Shown in pieces: positions 27,586 through 36,047 of a stretch of DNA of 64,000 bases. Origin of the DNA: JAUIET01 sp039111475 (lineage in GTDB: Bacteria > Pseudomonadota > Gammaproteobacteria > Pseudomonadales > JAUIET01). The position numbers were made by a program, and so were the translations under genes. The stretch lies in NCBI GenBank assembly GCA_039111475.1, contig JBCCIP010000002.1, positions 186,001-250,000 on the forward strand, in the 5' to 3' direction. The notes under the pieces are model-generated. The model searched no databases and was not told where the DNA came from. It saw only the letters and a program-made list of their open reading frames with translations. Position 1 is the first letter of the stretch. Every line of letters begins with the position of its first letter.

Positions 27586-29004
27586 ATGCGCAAAACCAAA
27601 ATCATCTGCACCATAGGTCCAGCCACGGAATCCTTCGATCGACTGGAAGAGCTGGCCAATGCCGGCATGAACGTGGCGCGTCTGAATATGTCGCATGGTG
27701 ACCACGAGTCTCATGCGCGGATTATTAAAGCGATCCGTACACTGAATCGAAAAGTGCATCATCCCATCGCGATACTGGTTGATACCCAGGGACCCGAAAT
27801 TCGCACCGGTTCGGTCAGTGACGAACTCAATCTCACAAAAGGCGATGTGATCAGCGTATCCGTTCGCGGCGAAGAAGATGTTGAAGCCAGTTCCATTCAT
27901 ATCAACTACGCAGACCTGATTCAAGACGTTGCTATTGGCGATCGTATCACTGTAGACAACGGTTTGATCAATCTAGAAGTATTAAGCAAGGAAGACCTGC
28001 AAATGCAGTGTCGTGTACTGGATGGCGGTATGCTGGGCAGCAAACGTCATGTGAATCTGCCAGGAGTTCGAGTGAACCTGCCGGGTATTACGGAGAAAGA
28101 CAAGCGTGATATTTTGTTTGCTATTGAACAGGAAATTGATTTCATTGCCCTGTCTTTTGTGCGTGATACGAAAGACATAGATGAATTGCGTGAACTGCTT
28201 GGCAGCAAAGCTGAGAAGATAAAAGTGATTGCCAAAATTGAAGATCAGGAAGGTGTTAATAACCTAGAATCAATTGTTGAGAGCGCTGATGGTGTTATGG
28301 TTGCGCGCGGCGATTTGGGCGTTGAAATCCCAATAGAAAAATTGCCACGCGTGCAACGGCGCATTATTCGCAGCTGTGCGCAACGCGGCAAGAGAGTAAT
28401 CGTTGCAACGCATATGCTGGAATCGATGATTGAGAACCCGATACCTACCCGTGCAGAAGTAACCGATGTCGCAAATGCGGTCTACGAAGAGTCAGATGCC
28501 ATTATGCTGTCGGGCGAAACAACCATTGGTAAGCACCCGATTAAATGCGTTGAAATTCTCGATCGTATCGCGCGGTCTATAGAAAACAGCCGTGGGCTTC
28601 GTTTTACTGATGAACTTGCTTTGGATAATGACAAGCAGGAAATTGCGTCTGCTGCGGTGCGACTGGCTGAATCAATTCAGGCAAAAGCAATCATTGTGCC
28701 TACCAGGCGCGGTCGTATGGCAAACTACGTGACGAATTGCCATCCGCAAACACCGATTATTTGCGCGTTTACCAATGACAGTCGCACGCGACGTCAATTA
28801 GTGTTGAATCGCAATTTGCTCAGTTATCGAATTCACTTCAGCTCTGACCCTGAGAAGACCTTGAGCACTGCAGCAGGAATACTTGTGGAGCGGGAAGAAT
28901 TTAAGCCTGAAGATCGCGTGGTGATTATTTCTGATGCTCTCGCGGGCAGCGGCATTGATGCCATCCAGATTAGACGCTTGCGCGACTTACTGCCTGGTGT
29001 TTAA
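27586..29004 (+). CDS. pyk: Pyruvate kinase
   Basis: A 472-residue enzyme converting phosphoenolpyruvate and ADP to pyruvate and ATP. Family motifs are clear: KIICTIGPA at the N-terminus, LNMSHG, VDTQGPEIRTG, the active-site region VIAKIEDQEG with catalytic Lys, MVARGDLGVEIP, and EVTDVANAV. The length matches type I bacterial enzymes. No ribosome-binding site is evident in the 16 bases after the TonB receptor gene. It looks like a housekeeping gene caught between catabolic blocks; it ends 71 bases from the convergent gcdH gene. Confidence 0.97.
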   Translation: MRKTKIICTIGPATESFDRLEELANAGMNVARLNMSHGDHESHARIIKAIRTLNRKVHHPIAILVDTQGPEIRTGSVSDELNLTKGDVISVSVRGEEDVEASSIHINYADLIQDVAIGDRITVDNGLINLEVLSKEDLQMQCRVLDGGMLGSKRHVNLPGVRVNLPGITEKDKRDILFAIEQEIDFIALSFVRDTKDIDELRELLGSKAEKIKVIAKIEDQEGVNNLESIVESADGVMVARGDLGVEIPIEKLPRVQRRIIRSCAQRGKRVIVATHMLESMIENPIPTRAEVTDVANAVYEESDAIMLSGETTIGKHPIKCVEILDRIARSIENSRGLRFTDELALDNDKQEIASAAVRLAESIQAKAIIVPTRRGRMANYVTNCHPQTPIICAFTNDSRTRRQLVLNRNLLSYRIHFSSDPEKTLSTAAGILVEREEFKPEDRVVIISDALAGSGIDAIQIRRLRDLLPGV

Positions 29005-29075
29005 GTAATAAACGGGGATAGATCACGTCCGTTTGTTGCAAGAGTCTGTGCTCAATTGTTCAGCTCGTTGAAGCC

Positions 29076-30263
29076 TTAAAACGCCGCCAACCCAGTGATA
29101 GCCCGCCCCAATATCAATGCATGAATATCATGAGTACCCTCGTAAGTATTCACAGTTTCCAAATTCAGCATATGCCGCATCACCGGGTATTCATCCGAGA
29201 TACCGTTTCCACCAAGCATGTCGCGTGCGGTACGGGCAATATCCAGAGCCTTACCGCAGGAATTGCGCTTGATCATGGATATAGTTTCCGGCGCAAGCTG
29301 ATTGTTATCGCGCAAGCGGCCCGCTTGTAAGCAGGCTTGCAAGCCAATGAAAATCTCGGTTTGCATGTCGGCCAGTTTTTTCTGAATCAATTGATTTGCC
29401 GCTATCGGTTTTCCGAATTGTGTGCGTTCAATTGTGTAGTCACGTGCTGTTCGCCAGCATGATTCTGCGGCACCGAGGGCGCCCCATGAAATACCGTAGC
29501 GCGCATTGCTTAAGCAGCCCATTGGACCCTTCAAGCCTGCCACGTTGGGAAGCAAATTCTCTTCGGGTATTTCTACGTCTTCCATAACGATCTGGCCTGT
29601 GGTGGAGGCACGCAAGCTTAGTTTGCCTTCAATCTTGGGAGCCGAGAGTCCCTTCATGCCTTTTTCCAGAATGAAACCGCGAATATTGTCATTGTCGTCG
29701 CGTAGTTTTGCCCACACTACGAACACATCGGCAAACGGTGAATTTGAAATCCACATTTTTGCGCCGTTGAGTAGAAAGCCTGAATCCGTTTTTTTGGCGT
29801 TGGTAATCATGCTACCAGGGTCTGAGCCATGGTCGGGTTCAGTCAGACCAAAACAACCAACCCATTCGCCAGTCGCCAGTTTCGGTAGATATTTTTCGCG
29901 CTGTGTTTCTGAGCCATAGGCGTGAATCGGGTACATAACCAGACTGGACTGCACCGACATCATTGAACGATAACCTGAGTCCACCATTTCAACTGCTCGT
30001 GCTGCCAAACCATAACTGACATACCCCAAACCAGCACAGCCGTAGCCGTCAATGGTTGGCCCGAGCAAACCAAGCTCTCCCATTTCCCGAAAAATTTCGA
30101 GGTCAGTGCCTTCATCGCGAAAGGCTTCGCGAACGCGTGGCGCCAGCTTGCTTTCGGCATAAGATTTCGCGGTGTCCCTCACCATCCGTTCTTCTTCTGT
30201 GAGTTGCTGTTCGATTTGAAAAGGGTCTTCCCAGTTAATCTTGGGCCATGATGGTGAGCTCAT
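29076..30263 (-). CDS. gcdH: Glutaryl-CoA dehydrogenase
   Basis: A 395-residue flavoprotein of the acyl-CoA dehydrogenase family that oxidises and decarboxylates glutaryl-CoA to crotonyl-CoA. Diagnostic features: SGYRSMMSVQSSLVM with the Arg that binds the substrate carboxylate, FGLTEPDHGSDP, and the C-terminal NTYEGTHDIHALILGRAITG containing the catalytic Glu. It lies 20 bases downstream of iorB on the same strand, so it is probably the last gene of the cyclase-iorA-iorB-gcdH operon. That places glutaryl-CoA as the likely end product of the aromatic pathway coded around it. Confidence 0.95.
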   Translation of the reverse strand: MSSPSWPKINWEDPFQIEQQLTEEERMVRDTAKSYAESKLAPRVREAFRDEGTDLEIFREMGELGLLGPTIDGYGCAGLGYVSYGLAARAVEMVDSGYRSMMSVQSSLVMYPIHAYGSETQREKYLPKLATGEWVGCFGLTEPDHGSDPGSMITNAKKTDSGFLLNGAKMWISNSPFADVFVVWAKLRDDNDNIRGFILEKGMKGLSAPKIEGKLSLRASTTGQIVMEDVEIPEENLLPNVAGLKGPMGCLSNARYGISWGALGAAESCWRTARDYTIERTQFGKPIAANQLIQKKLADMQTEIFIGLQACLQAGRLRDNNQLAPETISMIKRNSCGKALDIARTARDMLGGNGISDEYPVMRHMLNLETVNTYEGTHDIHALILGRAITGLAAF

Positions 30264-30283
30264 ATTCGTTCCTTTGTGTTTCT

Positions 30284-31777
30284 TTATGCAGCTGTTGCTG
30301 CAGATGTCGGCATGGCTTTGCCAAATGCTGTATTGCTGTCGTCGGCGAGTGCGGCGGCCAACAGTTTCGCGATTTCATCCGGATCGTTGGTTTTCGTGCA
30401 GTTTGCGTGATCGACTATTTTCTGCGTTTGTTCGCTGGTTCGGTGACGCGTATCGCCGTAACCTTTTACCAGGCGCCCACACTTGGCTAGTTCAATGGCC
30501 AAACGAACATCTCTACCGGCGGCGGTCTTGATTGCATCTAGCCAACTATCAATCATTTTGTGCTCGTGTTGGAATCCGAGGCTGCCGCGGCGGAACTTCC
30601 TCATACCAGCCAGAAACTTCAGCGCCAGGAAAACACCGATGGTATTGGTACGAAGCTGTTTGCCGCCGGAGAATGTGGTCAATACTTTGTAACCCAGTTT
30701 GCTTGCCAGTATCCTTTTGCCCAGAGCCGCAGGCATGATGGCGCACATTTCTTCAGGCCGCGGCTTAAAGAATTCGGTGACGTACATGATGCTTGTCTGA
30801 TCGGCACCTACTTCCTCGCGAATGCTGTCCAGTCTTGATTCGCGGAGTTTTAATTGCGCCACGCGCGGTACGTCTTCAAAACTCATCCATAGGGCAAGGT
30901 AGCGAGCGGTGAGCTCGGTGAGCTCGCCATTGTTTGTACCGTCGTCGAGTTCGCTGATTAGCTGAAGGCGGTCGAGATAATCCTGTGCGTAGTCAACGTC
31001 TTGATAACCACACAGTTTGTTAACGCCGTGCACAATGGTTTCTCTGGCGCTGGTAGGGTAGCGCGCAATCGGATCTGCAAAGCGGCTGTCCTCAAGTGCG
31101 GCTAAGGAAGCAGACGGCGGTGTTTCGGGCTCAAAAATTTGCACATTTCCAGATTGGGCTTGTTCAAAACCGGCATTGAATGCTGCCTTGCTCGCTTCAA
31201 TGCCTTTTCCAGAAGAGCCGATAGCGTCCAGAAAGCTCTGCTTGGAGAAAGGCAAAGTGCCGGAACCCGCCAAGGCACCAAGCATCACTGAACTGATTAC
31301 TGACTTGTGCTGGTCTGCAACAGATTGCATGTCGAAGGCGACCAGCTCTTTGGCGTATTCTTTCGAGAGGTCTAATAGTACCTCCGGCTCAATTGTGCCG
31401 TCGGCTAAATCAATTTTTTCGGTAATGCTGTACACGCGATTACTGGATGTAATCAACGCCGTTTTATCTCGAGAGATAAAGCCGCGTTGCAACATTCGTC
31501 CGGCTTCAGCGATCTCGGAACAAATCGCAATATCTATATCACCAGGAGACGGAAACAAAGAAAGAACCGGTTCAGTAGCTATTTGCTCGTTACGCGGTAT
31601 GAGCTCTATGTAATAGATCGTCGCACCTGTGCGTTGCGCAACACCTGCCAAAGAGGTTGTTTGCGCTCGCCAACCGTTTGATTCGGCAACCAATATCAGC
31701 CAATTGGTGAATACGGCGCCGCCCTGGCCACCAAGAGCTGCCGCTACTATATTGATCGATTTCTGCATTGTGCTCAT
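30284..31777 (-). CDS. iorB: Indolepyruvate oxidoreductase subunit beta (IorB type, with DUF6537-like C-terminus)
   Basis: About 497 residues from the ATG at 31777, which overlaps the iorA stop by one base (TGATG); the frame is open upstream, but that part lies inside iorA. The N-terminal domain is the pyruvate-ferredoxin-oxidoreductase gamma type: AALGGQGGAVFTNWL and AGVAQRTGATIYY. The C-terminal half, with FGFQHEHKMIDS-like content (here LGFQHEHKMI) and VKGYGDTRHR, matches the DUF6537 region attached in aerobic homologues. With IorA it forms a CoA-acylating 2-oxoacid oxidoreductase. The natural substrate here may be isatinate (2-aminophenylglyoxylate) rather than indolepyruvate, judged from the neighbours. 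Confidence 0.87.
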   Translation of the reverse strand: MSTMQKSINIVAAALGGQGGAVFTNWLILVAESNGWRAQTTSLAGVAQRTGATIYYIELIPRNEQIATEPVLSLFPSPGDIDIAICSEIAEAGRMLQRGFISRDKTALITSSNRVYSITEKIDLADGTIEPEVLLDLSKEYAKELVAFDMQSVADQHKSVISSVMLGALAGSGTLPFSKQSFLDAIGSSGKGIEASKAAFNAGFEQAQSGNVQIFEPETPPSASLAALEDSRFADPIARYPTSARETIVHGVNKLCGYQDVDYAQDYLDRLQLISELDDGTNNGELTELTARYLALWMSFEDVPRVAQLKLRESRLDSIREEVGADQTSIMYVTEFFKPRPEEMCAIMPAALGKRILASKLGYKVLTTFSGGKQLRTNTIGVFLALKFLAGMRKFRRGSLGFQHEHKMIDSWLDAIKTAAGRDVRLAIELAKCGRLVKGYGDTRHRTSEQTQKIVDHANCTKTNDPDEIAKLLAAALADDSNTAFGKAMPTSAATAA

Positions 31778-33924
31778 CAGCTTAGCCATCCAATGACTGT
31801 TTGACGTACATTCCACATTAACTTGTCGAAAGCCGAAGGATTGTGAATAACATCCACTCTTGAAAAAGAAGGGCATAGAACGGCCGCATGAGCATTACTG
31901 CCACACACGCCGCATCCAACACAACTATTGTCTACGTACGATACCGGGTCTTCACGCAGCGGATCGGGATTCTCTTTGATGGTTAACGAAGGGCAGCCGG
32001 AGATACGGATACAGGCGTGATCCCCGGTACAGGTTTGGTGGTCTATGTAGAAACGTGCCTTGACCGTACGTTTTCCGTCATTGATGGCTTTCTTCATCAA
32101 TGGTTTCACGCGGCGTTGCTTGTTCAGCATACATTCGCCTTCGGCGATAATAACTTTTAAACCGGCTTGTTGTGTGGTGAGAGCATCTCGCAAAGTCCGT
32201 TTCATGCTCTCAATGTCGTAAGTGCTAATGGTTTTCAGCCATTCGACACCAGTGCCGCGACAGGCGTTTTCGATTGATTGTGATTGCTCTCGTTCGAGTT
32301 TCTCAACGTCCATTGTGGTCGCAATCAGATTGGCATTCATCATTGACGGAATGTCCTGGCCGCCGGTAGCTGCCGAATATCCATTGTTGATAATAATGAG
32401 CACGCCGTCGTGTTTATTAAACACTGCGCTTGCCACACCAGTTGCCAAACCGTTATGCCAGAAACCGCCGTCACCCATAATGCTGATCGATTTGTGCGGC
32501 AAAGCGCTGCGCACACTTGAGGAACTGGCCAAAGACAGGCCATAGCCCATGATCGTGTTGCCAAGATTAAACGGCGCGAGTGTGGCAAAAGAATGACAGC
32601 CTATGTCTGAGCTGATGTGGAAAGGACCTAACTCATCCTGTACTTGCTTGAGAGCACTGAATAACGGTCTTTCCGGGCAGCCTGTACATAATCCGGAAGG
32701 GCGTGGCGGTACGTTTTCCAGTAATTGCTCGAAGTCATTGCCAGTTAGCGGTGCGCCAAGAGCTCCAATCGCATCGATCGACAACGGCAAAGAAATTGGA
32801 TGATCCGCAGCTGACAAGAAACGCGTCAAACCCTGCAATACAACATGGCCAGTGTACTCGCCAGCTCGGGGCAACAGATTCTTGCCGTAAATTCTGGTTT
32901 GAATATCCAGCTGCCGCAGCATGGTATTGATTTCAGGTTCGATGTAGGCCGGCTGACCTTCTTCCAGCAATAGCACGTGCTGCTTGCTCTTGCAGAAGTC
33001 AATCACTTCATCAGGCACCAGAGGGTAGGCAACATTTAAGACGTAGATGGGTATGTCGGTATTGCCGTAGCAGTCGGCCAGGCCTTGTCGCTCCAATGCG
33101 CGAATAATAGTGTTGTAAATGCCACCACAGGTGATGATACCAAGCTGCTCGTGTTTGCCATCGAACCACTCATTTAACTTATTGTTCTTGATGAAATTGA
33201 CGGCTGCGGGCCAACGGTCTGCTATTTTTTCCTGCTCCTGGTGATAGACATTGGGCGGAAGAATTATTTTTTCGGGTTCTCGTTGGGGATTTACAGGATT
33301 ACGAGAGCTGAATTTTGGCGCCACATTGTCTTTTGCAATAAATTCGCCGGTTACATGGCACCCACGAATGCGCATCATATAGAATAGCGGTGTATTGCTG
33401 GCCTCAGATAGCTGAAAGCTCTTTTCTATCATATCGACTATGCTGGGCAGATTCGGTCGAGGATCCACCAGCCACATCTGTGCTTTCATGGCAAACGCGT
33501 AAGTGCGCTCCTGCATAATGCTGGAGCCTTCACCATAGTCTTCGCCAACGATAACCAGTGATCCGCCGGTTACGCCTGATGAAGCCAGGTTAGAGAGCGC
33601 GTCAGAGGCAACGTTTGTGCCCACGGTTGACTTCCAAGTGACCGCGCCGCGCAATGGATAATTAACAGAAGCGCTTAACATGGCCGCGGCGGTTGCTTCG
33701 CTGCCGTTTGCTTCGAAGTGCACGCCAAGATCGCCGAGTATGTCCTGTGCGTCATTCAAAACGTCCATCAAGTGAGATATTGGCGAGCCCTGGTAACCAC
33801 CAACGTAGGCCACGCCAGATTGCAAAAGACCTTTGGTGATAGCCAGTATGCCCTCGCCACTAAACACATCGCCGTCTCCGGCATGCAGCTTTAATACCTC
33901 TTCTTTGAACGAACGTTCGGCCAC
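31777..33924 (-). CDS. iorA: Indolepyruvate oxidoreductase subunit alpha (IorA type)
   Basis: A 715-residue subunit. The N-terminal pyrimidine-binding domain begins GGYQGSPISHLMDVL; the ThDP-binding motif GDGGFWHNG with NNGYSAATGGQ lies at about residues 480-520; the C-terminus carries Fe-S ligands CTGDHAC-x5-CP and CVGCGVCGSNAHAAVLCP. The reaction is oxidative decarboxylation of an aryl 2-oxoacid to an aryl-CoA with electrons passed to an acceptor. It lies 7 bases after the cyclase-family gene and is translationally coupled to iorB. No ferredoxin gene is adjacent. Known family substrates are indolepyruvate, phenylpyruvate and related aryl oxoacids; isatinate is proposed here. Confidence 0.9.
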   Translation of the reverse strand: MAERSFKEEVLKLHAGDGDVFSGEGILAITKGLLQSGVAYVGGYQGSPISHLMDVLNDAQDILGDLGVHFEANGSEATAAAMLSASVNYPLRGAVTWKSTVGTNVASDALSNLASSGVTGGSLVIVGEDYGEGSSIMQERTYAFAMKAQMWLVDPRPNLPSIVDMIEKSFQLSEASNTPLFYMMRIRGCHVTGEFIAKDNVAPKFSSRNPVNPQREPEKIILPPNVYHQEQEKIADRWPAAVNFIKNNKLNEWFDGKHEQLGIITCGGIYNTIIRALERQGLADCYGNTDIPIYVLNVAYPLVPDEVIDFCKSKQHVLLLEEGQPAYIEPEINTMLRQLDIQTRIYGKNLLPRAGEYTGHVVLQGLTRFLSAADHPISLPLSIDAIGALGAPLTGNDFEQLLENVPPRPSGLCTGCPERPLFSALKQVQDELGPFHISSDIGCHSFATLAPFNLGNTIMGYGLSLASSSSVRSALPHKSISIMGDGGFWHNGLATGVASAVFNKHDGVLIIINNGYSAATGGQDIPSMMNANLIATTMDVEKLEREQSQSIENACRGTGVEWLKTISTYDIESMKRTLRDALTTQQAGLKVIIAEGECMLNKQRRVKPLMKKAINDGKRTVKARFYIDHQTCTGDHACIRISGCPSLTIKENPDPLREDPVSYVDNSCVGCGVCGSNAHAAVLCPSFSRVDVIHNPSAFDKLMWNVRQTVIGWLS

Positions 33925-33931
33925 TGTGGGT

Positions 33932-34720
33932 TTACCCTGTTACCAAAGCGAGCACGCGTGCTGGGCTGCCAGAACCGTCCTTGATTTTCAGTGGCGGTGC
34001 AATAACCACAGCTCCTTTTGGGGGTAGCAGATCAAGATTTTGTAATCCCGCCAGGCCGCATTTATTGGCGCCATGCATCAAATTGTGACAAGGGAACATC
34101 GGCTCCTGACCCGAGGCCTGACCAGCGTCTGTGCCGACCGTTTCAACACCTACACCTAGCACATTCCGTTCTTCTGCTAGAAAGACCACGGTTTCTGGTT
34201 CCCAACCGGGCGTATGCCCTCCATCTTCCTGCATGTTCAAATACTCTTCATTATTGTTTTTCTTTGACCAATCGCTGCGGTAGAGCACCCAGGAACCTGG
34301 CTCAATTTCGCCATGCTGTGCTTCCCAGGTTTTAACGAATTCAACCGTCATCAGAAAATCTGGATCAGCGGACGATTCAGCAGATGCATCAATCACACAC
34401 GCTGGTCCGATGAAATTTTCAACAGCAAGAGTATCGGTGGCGTGGTTTTCATAATCTTTGCCGGTCACCCAGTGAATAGGAGCGTCGAAGTGCGTACCGG
34501 TATGCTCACCGCATTTGAAGTTGTTCCAATACCACGCCGGTCCTTTCTCGTTGTAACGGGATATTTCCTCAATATGAAACGGCCAAGATACCCCCCAGCC
34601 AAACTCGGTGGGAAGCTGCAGCGTGGGCGTACTGGGCTCAAGCGTGGCAGTAAGATCAACAACCTTGATACCTCCGTTTGCGATACCCTGGACCAGGTCA
34701 AGCAGTGCTTTGTCGCTCAT
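33932..34720 (-). CDS. Cyclase-family (PF04199-type) metal-dependent hydrolase, probable isatin hydrolase
   Basis: About 262 residues from the ATG at 34720 (GGAGG 5-9 bases upstream; the ATG at 34732 is less likely). The metal-binding signature HTGTHFDAPIHW (H-x-G-T-H-x-D-x-P-x-H-W) is intact, at about residue 75. The family includes kynurenine formamidase (near 210 residues) and isatin hydrolase (near 260). The length and the blocks GWGVSWPFHIEEISRY and WYWNNFKCGEHTG suit the isatin-hydrolase group better. It would open the five-membered ring of isatin to isatinate. It is the first gene of the operon with iorA-iorB-gcdH and is divergent from a RidA-like gene across a 34-base perfect palindrome. 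The kynurenine pathway is the main alternative. Confidence 0.82.
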   Translation of the reverse strand: MSDKALLDLVQGIANGGIKVVDLTATLEPSTPTLQLPTEFGWGVSWPFHIEEISRYNEKGPAWYWNNFKCGEHTGTHFDAPIHWVTGKDYENHATDTLAVENFIGPACVIDASAESSADPDFLMTVEFVKTWEAQHGEIEPGSWVLYRSDWSKKNNNEEYLNMQEDGGHTPGWEPETVVFLAEERNVLGVGVETVGTDAGQASGQEPMFPCHNLMHGANKCGLAGLQNLDLLPPKGAVVIAPPLKIKDGSGSPARVLALVTG

Positions 34721-34771
34721 GGGAGCCTCCAATTTTATGCGTTTTGGCCTGTGCGGCCAGAGTGGCTTCTG

Positions 34772-34805
34772 CTGGATTATATTTTAAACTTAAAATATAA
34801 TCCAG
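34772..34805. promoter_or_regulatory. 34-base perfect palindrome, candidate MarR-family operator
   Basis: Arms of 16 bases, CTGGATTATATTTTAA and its exact complement, around a 2-base centre AC. It sits in the 117-base region between the cyclase gene (minus) and the RidA-like gene (plus), 51 and 32 bases from their starts. The inner TTTTAA-N2-TTAAAA core recurs at 38.19, 44.67 and 44.71 kb near or upstream of the MarR gene. Confidence 0.65.
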
Positions 34806-34837
34806 AGCGTCACTACGCTGATACTGAAGGAAACCTG

Positions 34838-35233
34838 ATGCACACATCAATACTGCCAGAAGGATGGGTGCAGCCCAAAGGTTATGCCAACGGGGTGCTG
34901 GCCAACCCCGGTCGCACTTTGTACATAGGTGGTCAAATTGGCTGGAACGCACAGGCACAGTTCGAAACCGACGATTTTGTCGCACAGGTTCAACAGGCTC
35001 TGCTGAACATACGTGATGTTTTGGAGGCTGCCCAGGGCGGGCCAGAGCATATGGTGCGAATGACCTGGTACATCACCAGTAAAACGGACTACACGGCTAA
35101 TTTGAAGGGCGTCGGTCAGGCCTATCGTGAGGTGATGGGTAAAAATTATCCGGCCATGAGCGTGGTGCAGGTGATCGCATTGGTGGAAGATCGCGCAAAA
35201 GTGGAAATTGAAGTTACTGCGGTTTTTCCATAA
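34838..35233 (+). CDS. RidA-like (YjgF/UK114) protein
   Basis: A 131-residue protein starting at the ATG at 34838 (GAAGGA upstream). The frame is open upstream to 34313, but that part is antisense to the cyclase gene and carries no family sequence. Seen: LYIGGQIGW near the N-terminus, VRMTWYITS in the middle, and a C-terminal AKVEIEVTAVF. In archetypal RidA this last segment carries a catalytic Arg (RVEIE); here it is Lys, so this belongs to another Rid subgroup. Rid proteins hydrolyse enamines/imines. In a 2-aminobenzoyl-CoA pathway it could deaminate an enamine intermediate after ring reduction (inference). Confidence 0.87.
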   Translation: MHTSILPEGWVQPKGYANGVLANPGRTLYIGGQIGWNAQAQFETDDFVAQVQQALLNIRDVLEAAQGGPEHMVRMTWYITSKTDYTANLKGVGQAYREVMGKNYPAMSVVQVIALVEDRAKVEIEVTAVFP

Positions 35234-35257
35234 GAGCGTTAATGGGGCGTCCTAATT

Positions 35258-36040
35258 GTGTCTGATCATAAACGCGCTGTTGTTACCGGAGCCAGCTCGG
35301 GCATTGGCCGCGAATTTGCGATTCAACTCGCGGCGCGTGGCTATGATGTGATATGCATCGCTAGACGTGAGCAAAAACTCCAGGCGTTAATTGCAGAGCT
35401 TTCGGGCGACCACCATGAGTATCGAGTGATTGATTTGTCAGATTTAGACGCCCTTGAATACCTAAGCAAAGAGTTGTTCAGCCATCATGTTGATGTACTT
35501 ATCAACAATGCGGGGAGTAGTGTCTTACAGCCATTTTTTGAGTCTGAACTAAGCCGTCAACACCACATTATGAATACCAATTGTGGCGCATTGGTAGCGC
35601 TGGCCCATGCATTTTTAAAACAAGCAAAGCGCGGCGATGCCTTAGTCAATCTTGCGTCGATTGTGGCTTACCTGCCCACGCCAGCGCAGCCTATGTACAG
35701 TGCAACAAAGGCATTTATTGCGGCATTCTCCGAATGTTTATGGGAAGAGCAGCGCGAGCGTGGCGTGTATGTGATGGGCTTGTGCCCCGGTGTTACGGAA
35801 ACCGGGTTTATCAGTGGCGCTACCGACGGAGAGTCCGATGGACAAACCTTGCCACCGGCCTTGATTCAAACAACGGAAGAGGTTGTTGCTCAAGCTTTAG
35901 TTGCGTTGGATAAGCGAAAAAAAGCCATCGTGGTTACGGGCTGGATTAACAAGCTGATGTTGCAGATGCCTAGATTTCTCACTCGTCATAGATTGCTTAA
36001 GGTGCTGTCCGTCATTGGTGATCCTGATCGCGCTCTGTGA
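35258..36040 (+). CDS. SDR-family oxidoreductase
   Basis: A 260-residue protein starting at a GTG. Cofactor motif VTGASSGIGREFA, NNAG, NLASIVAY with the catalytic Ser, and YSATK. The C-terminus is extended with KRKKAIVVTGWINKLMLQMPRFLTRHRLLK, the basic tail typical of the SDR subgroup annotated as DltE/YqjQ-like. That tail is split here: KAIVVTGWINKLM then RFLTRHRLLK. It is 24 bases downstream of the RidA-like gene, so it is in the same unit, controlled by the 34772 palindrome. The substrate is unknown. Confidence 0.87.
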   Translation: MSDHKRAVVTGASSGIGREFAIQLAARGYDVICIARREQKLQALIAELSGDHHEYRVIDLSDLDALEYLSKELFSHHVDVLINNAGSSVLQPFFESELSRQHHIMNTNCGALVALAHAFLKQAKRGDALVNLASIVAYLPTPAQPMYSATKAFIAAFSECLWEEQRERGVYVMGLCPGVTETGFISGATDGESDGQTLPPALIQTTEEVVAQALVALDKRKKAIVVTGWINKLMLQMPRFLTRHRLLKVLSVIGDPDRAL

Positions 36041-36047
36041 AACGCGG

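Noticed and set aside
29010..29034. AAACGG/CCGTTT repeat after pyruvate kinase as a terminator
   Set aside because: Only a 6-bp stem with a 13-base loop and no clean T-tract.
31778..31876. N-terminal extension of iorB into iorA
   Set aside because: The TGATG junction at 31777 is the natural coupled start, and the extension has no homology.
33932..34720. Kynurenine formamidase (KynB) as the name of the cyclase-family gene
   Set aside because: The protein is about 50 residues longer than KynB, and no other kynurenine-pathway genes are present; kept only as an alternative.
34313..34837. Long open frame preceding the RidA-like gene
   Set aside because: It is antisense to the cyclase gene and shows no family sequence; the ribosome-binding site and conserved N-terminus are at 34838.
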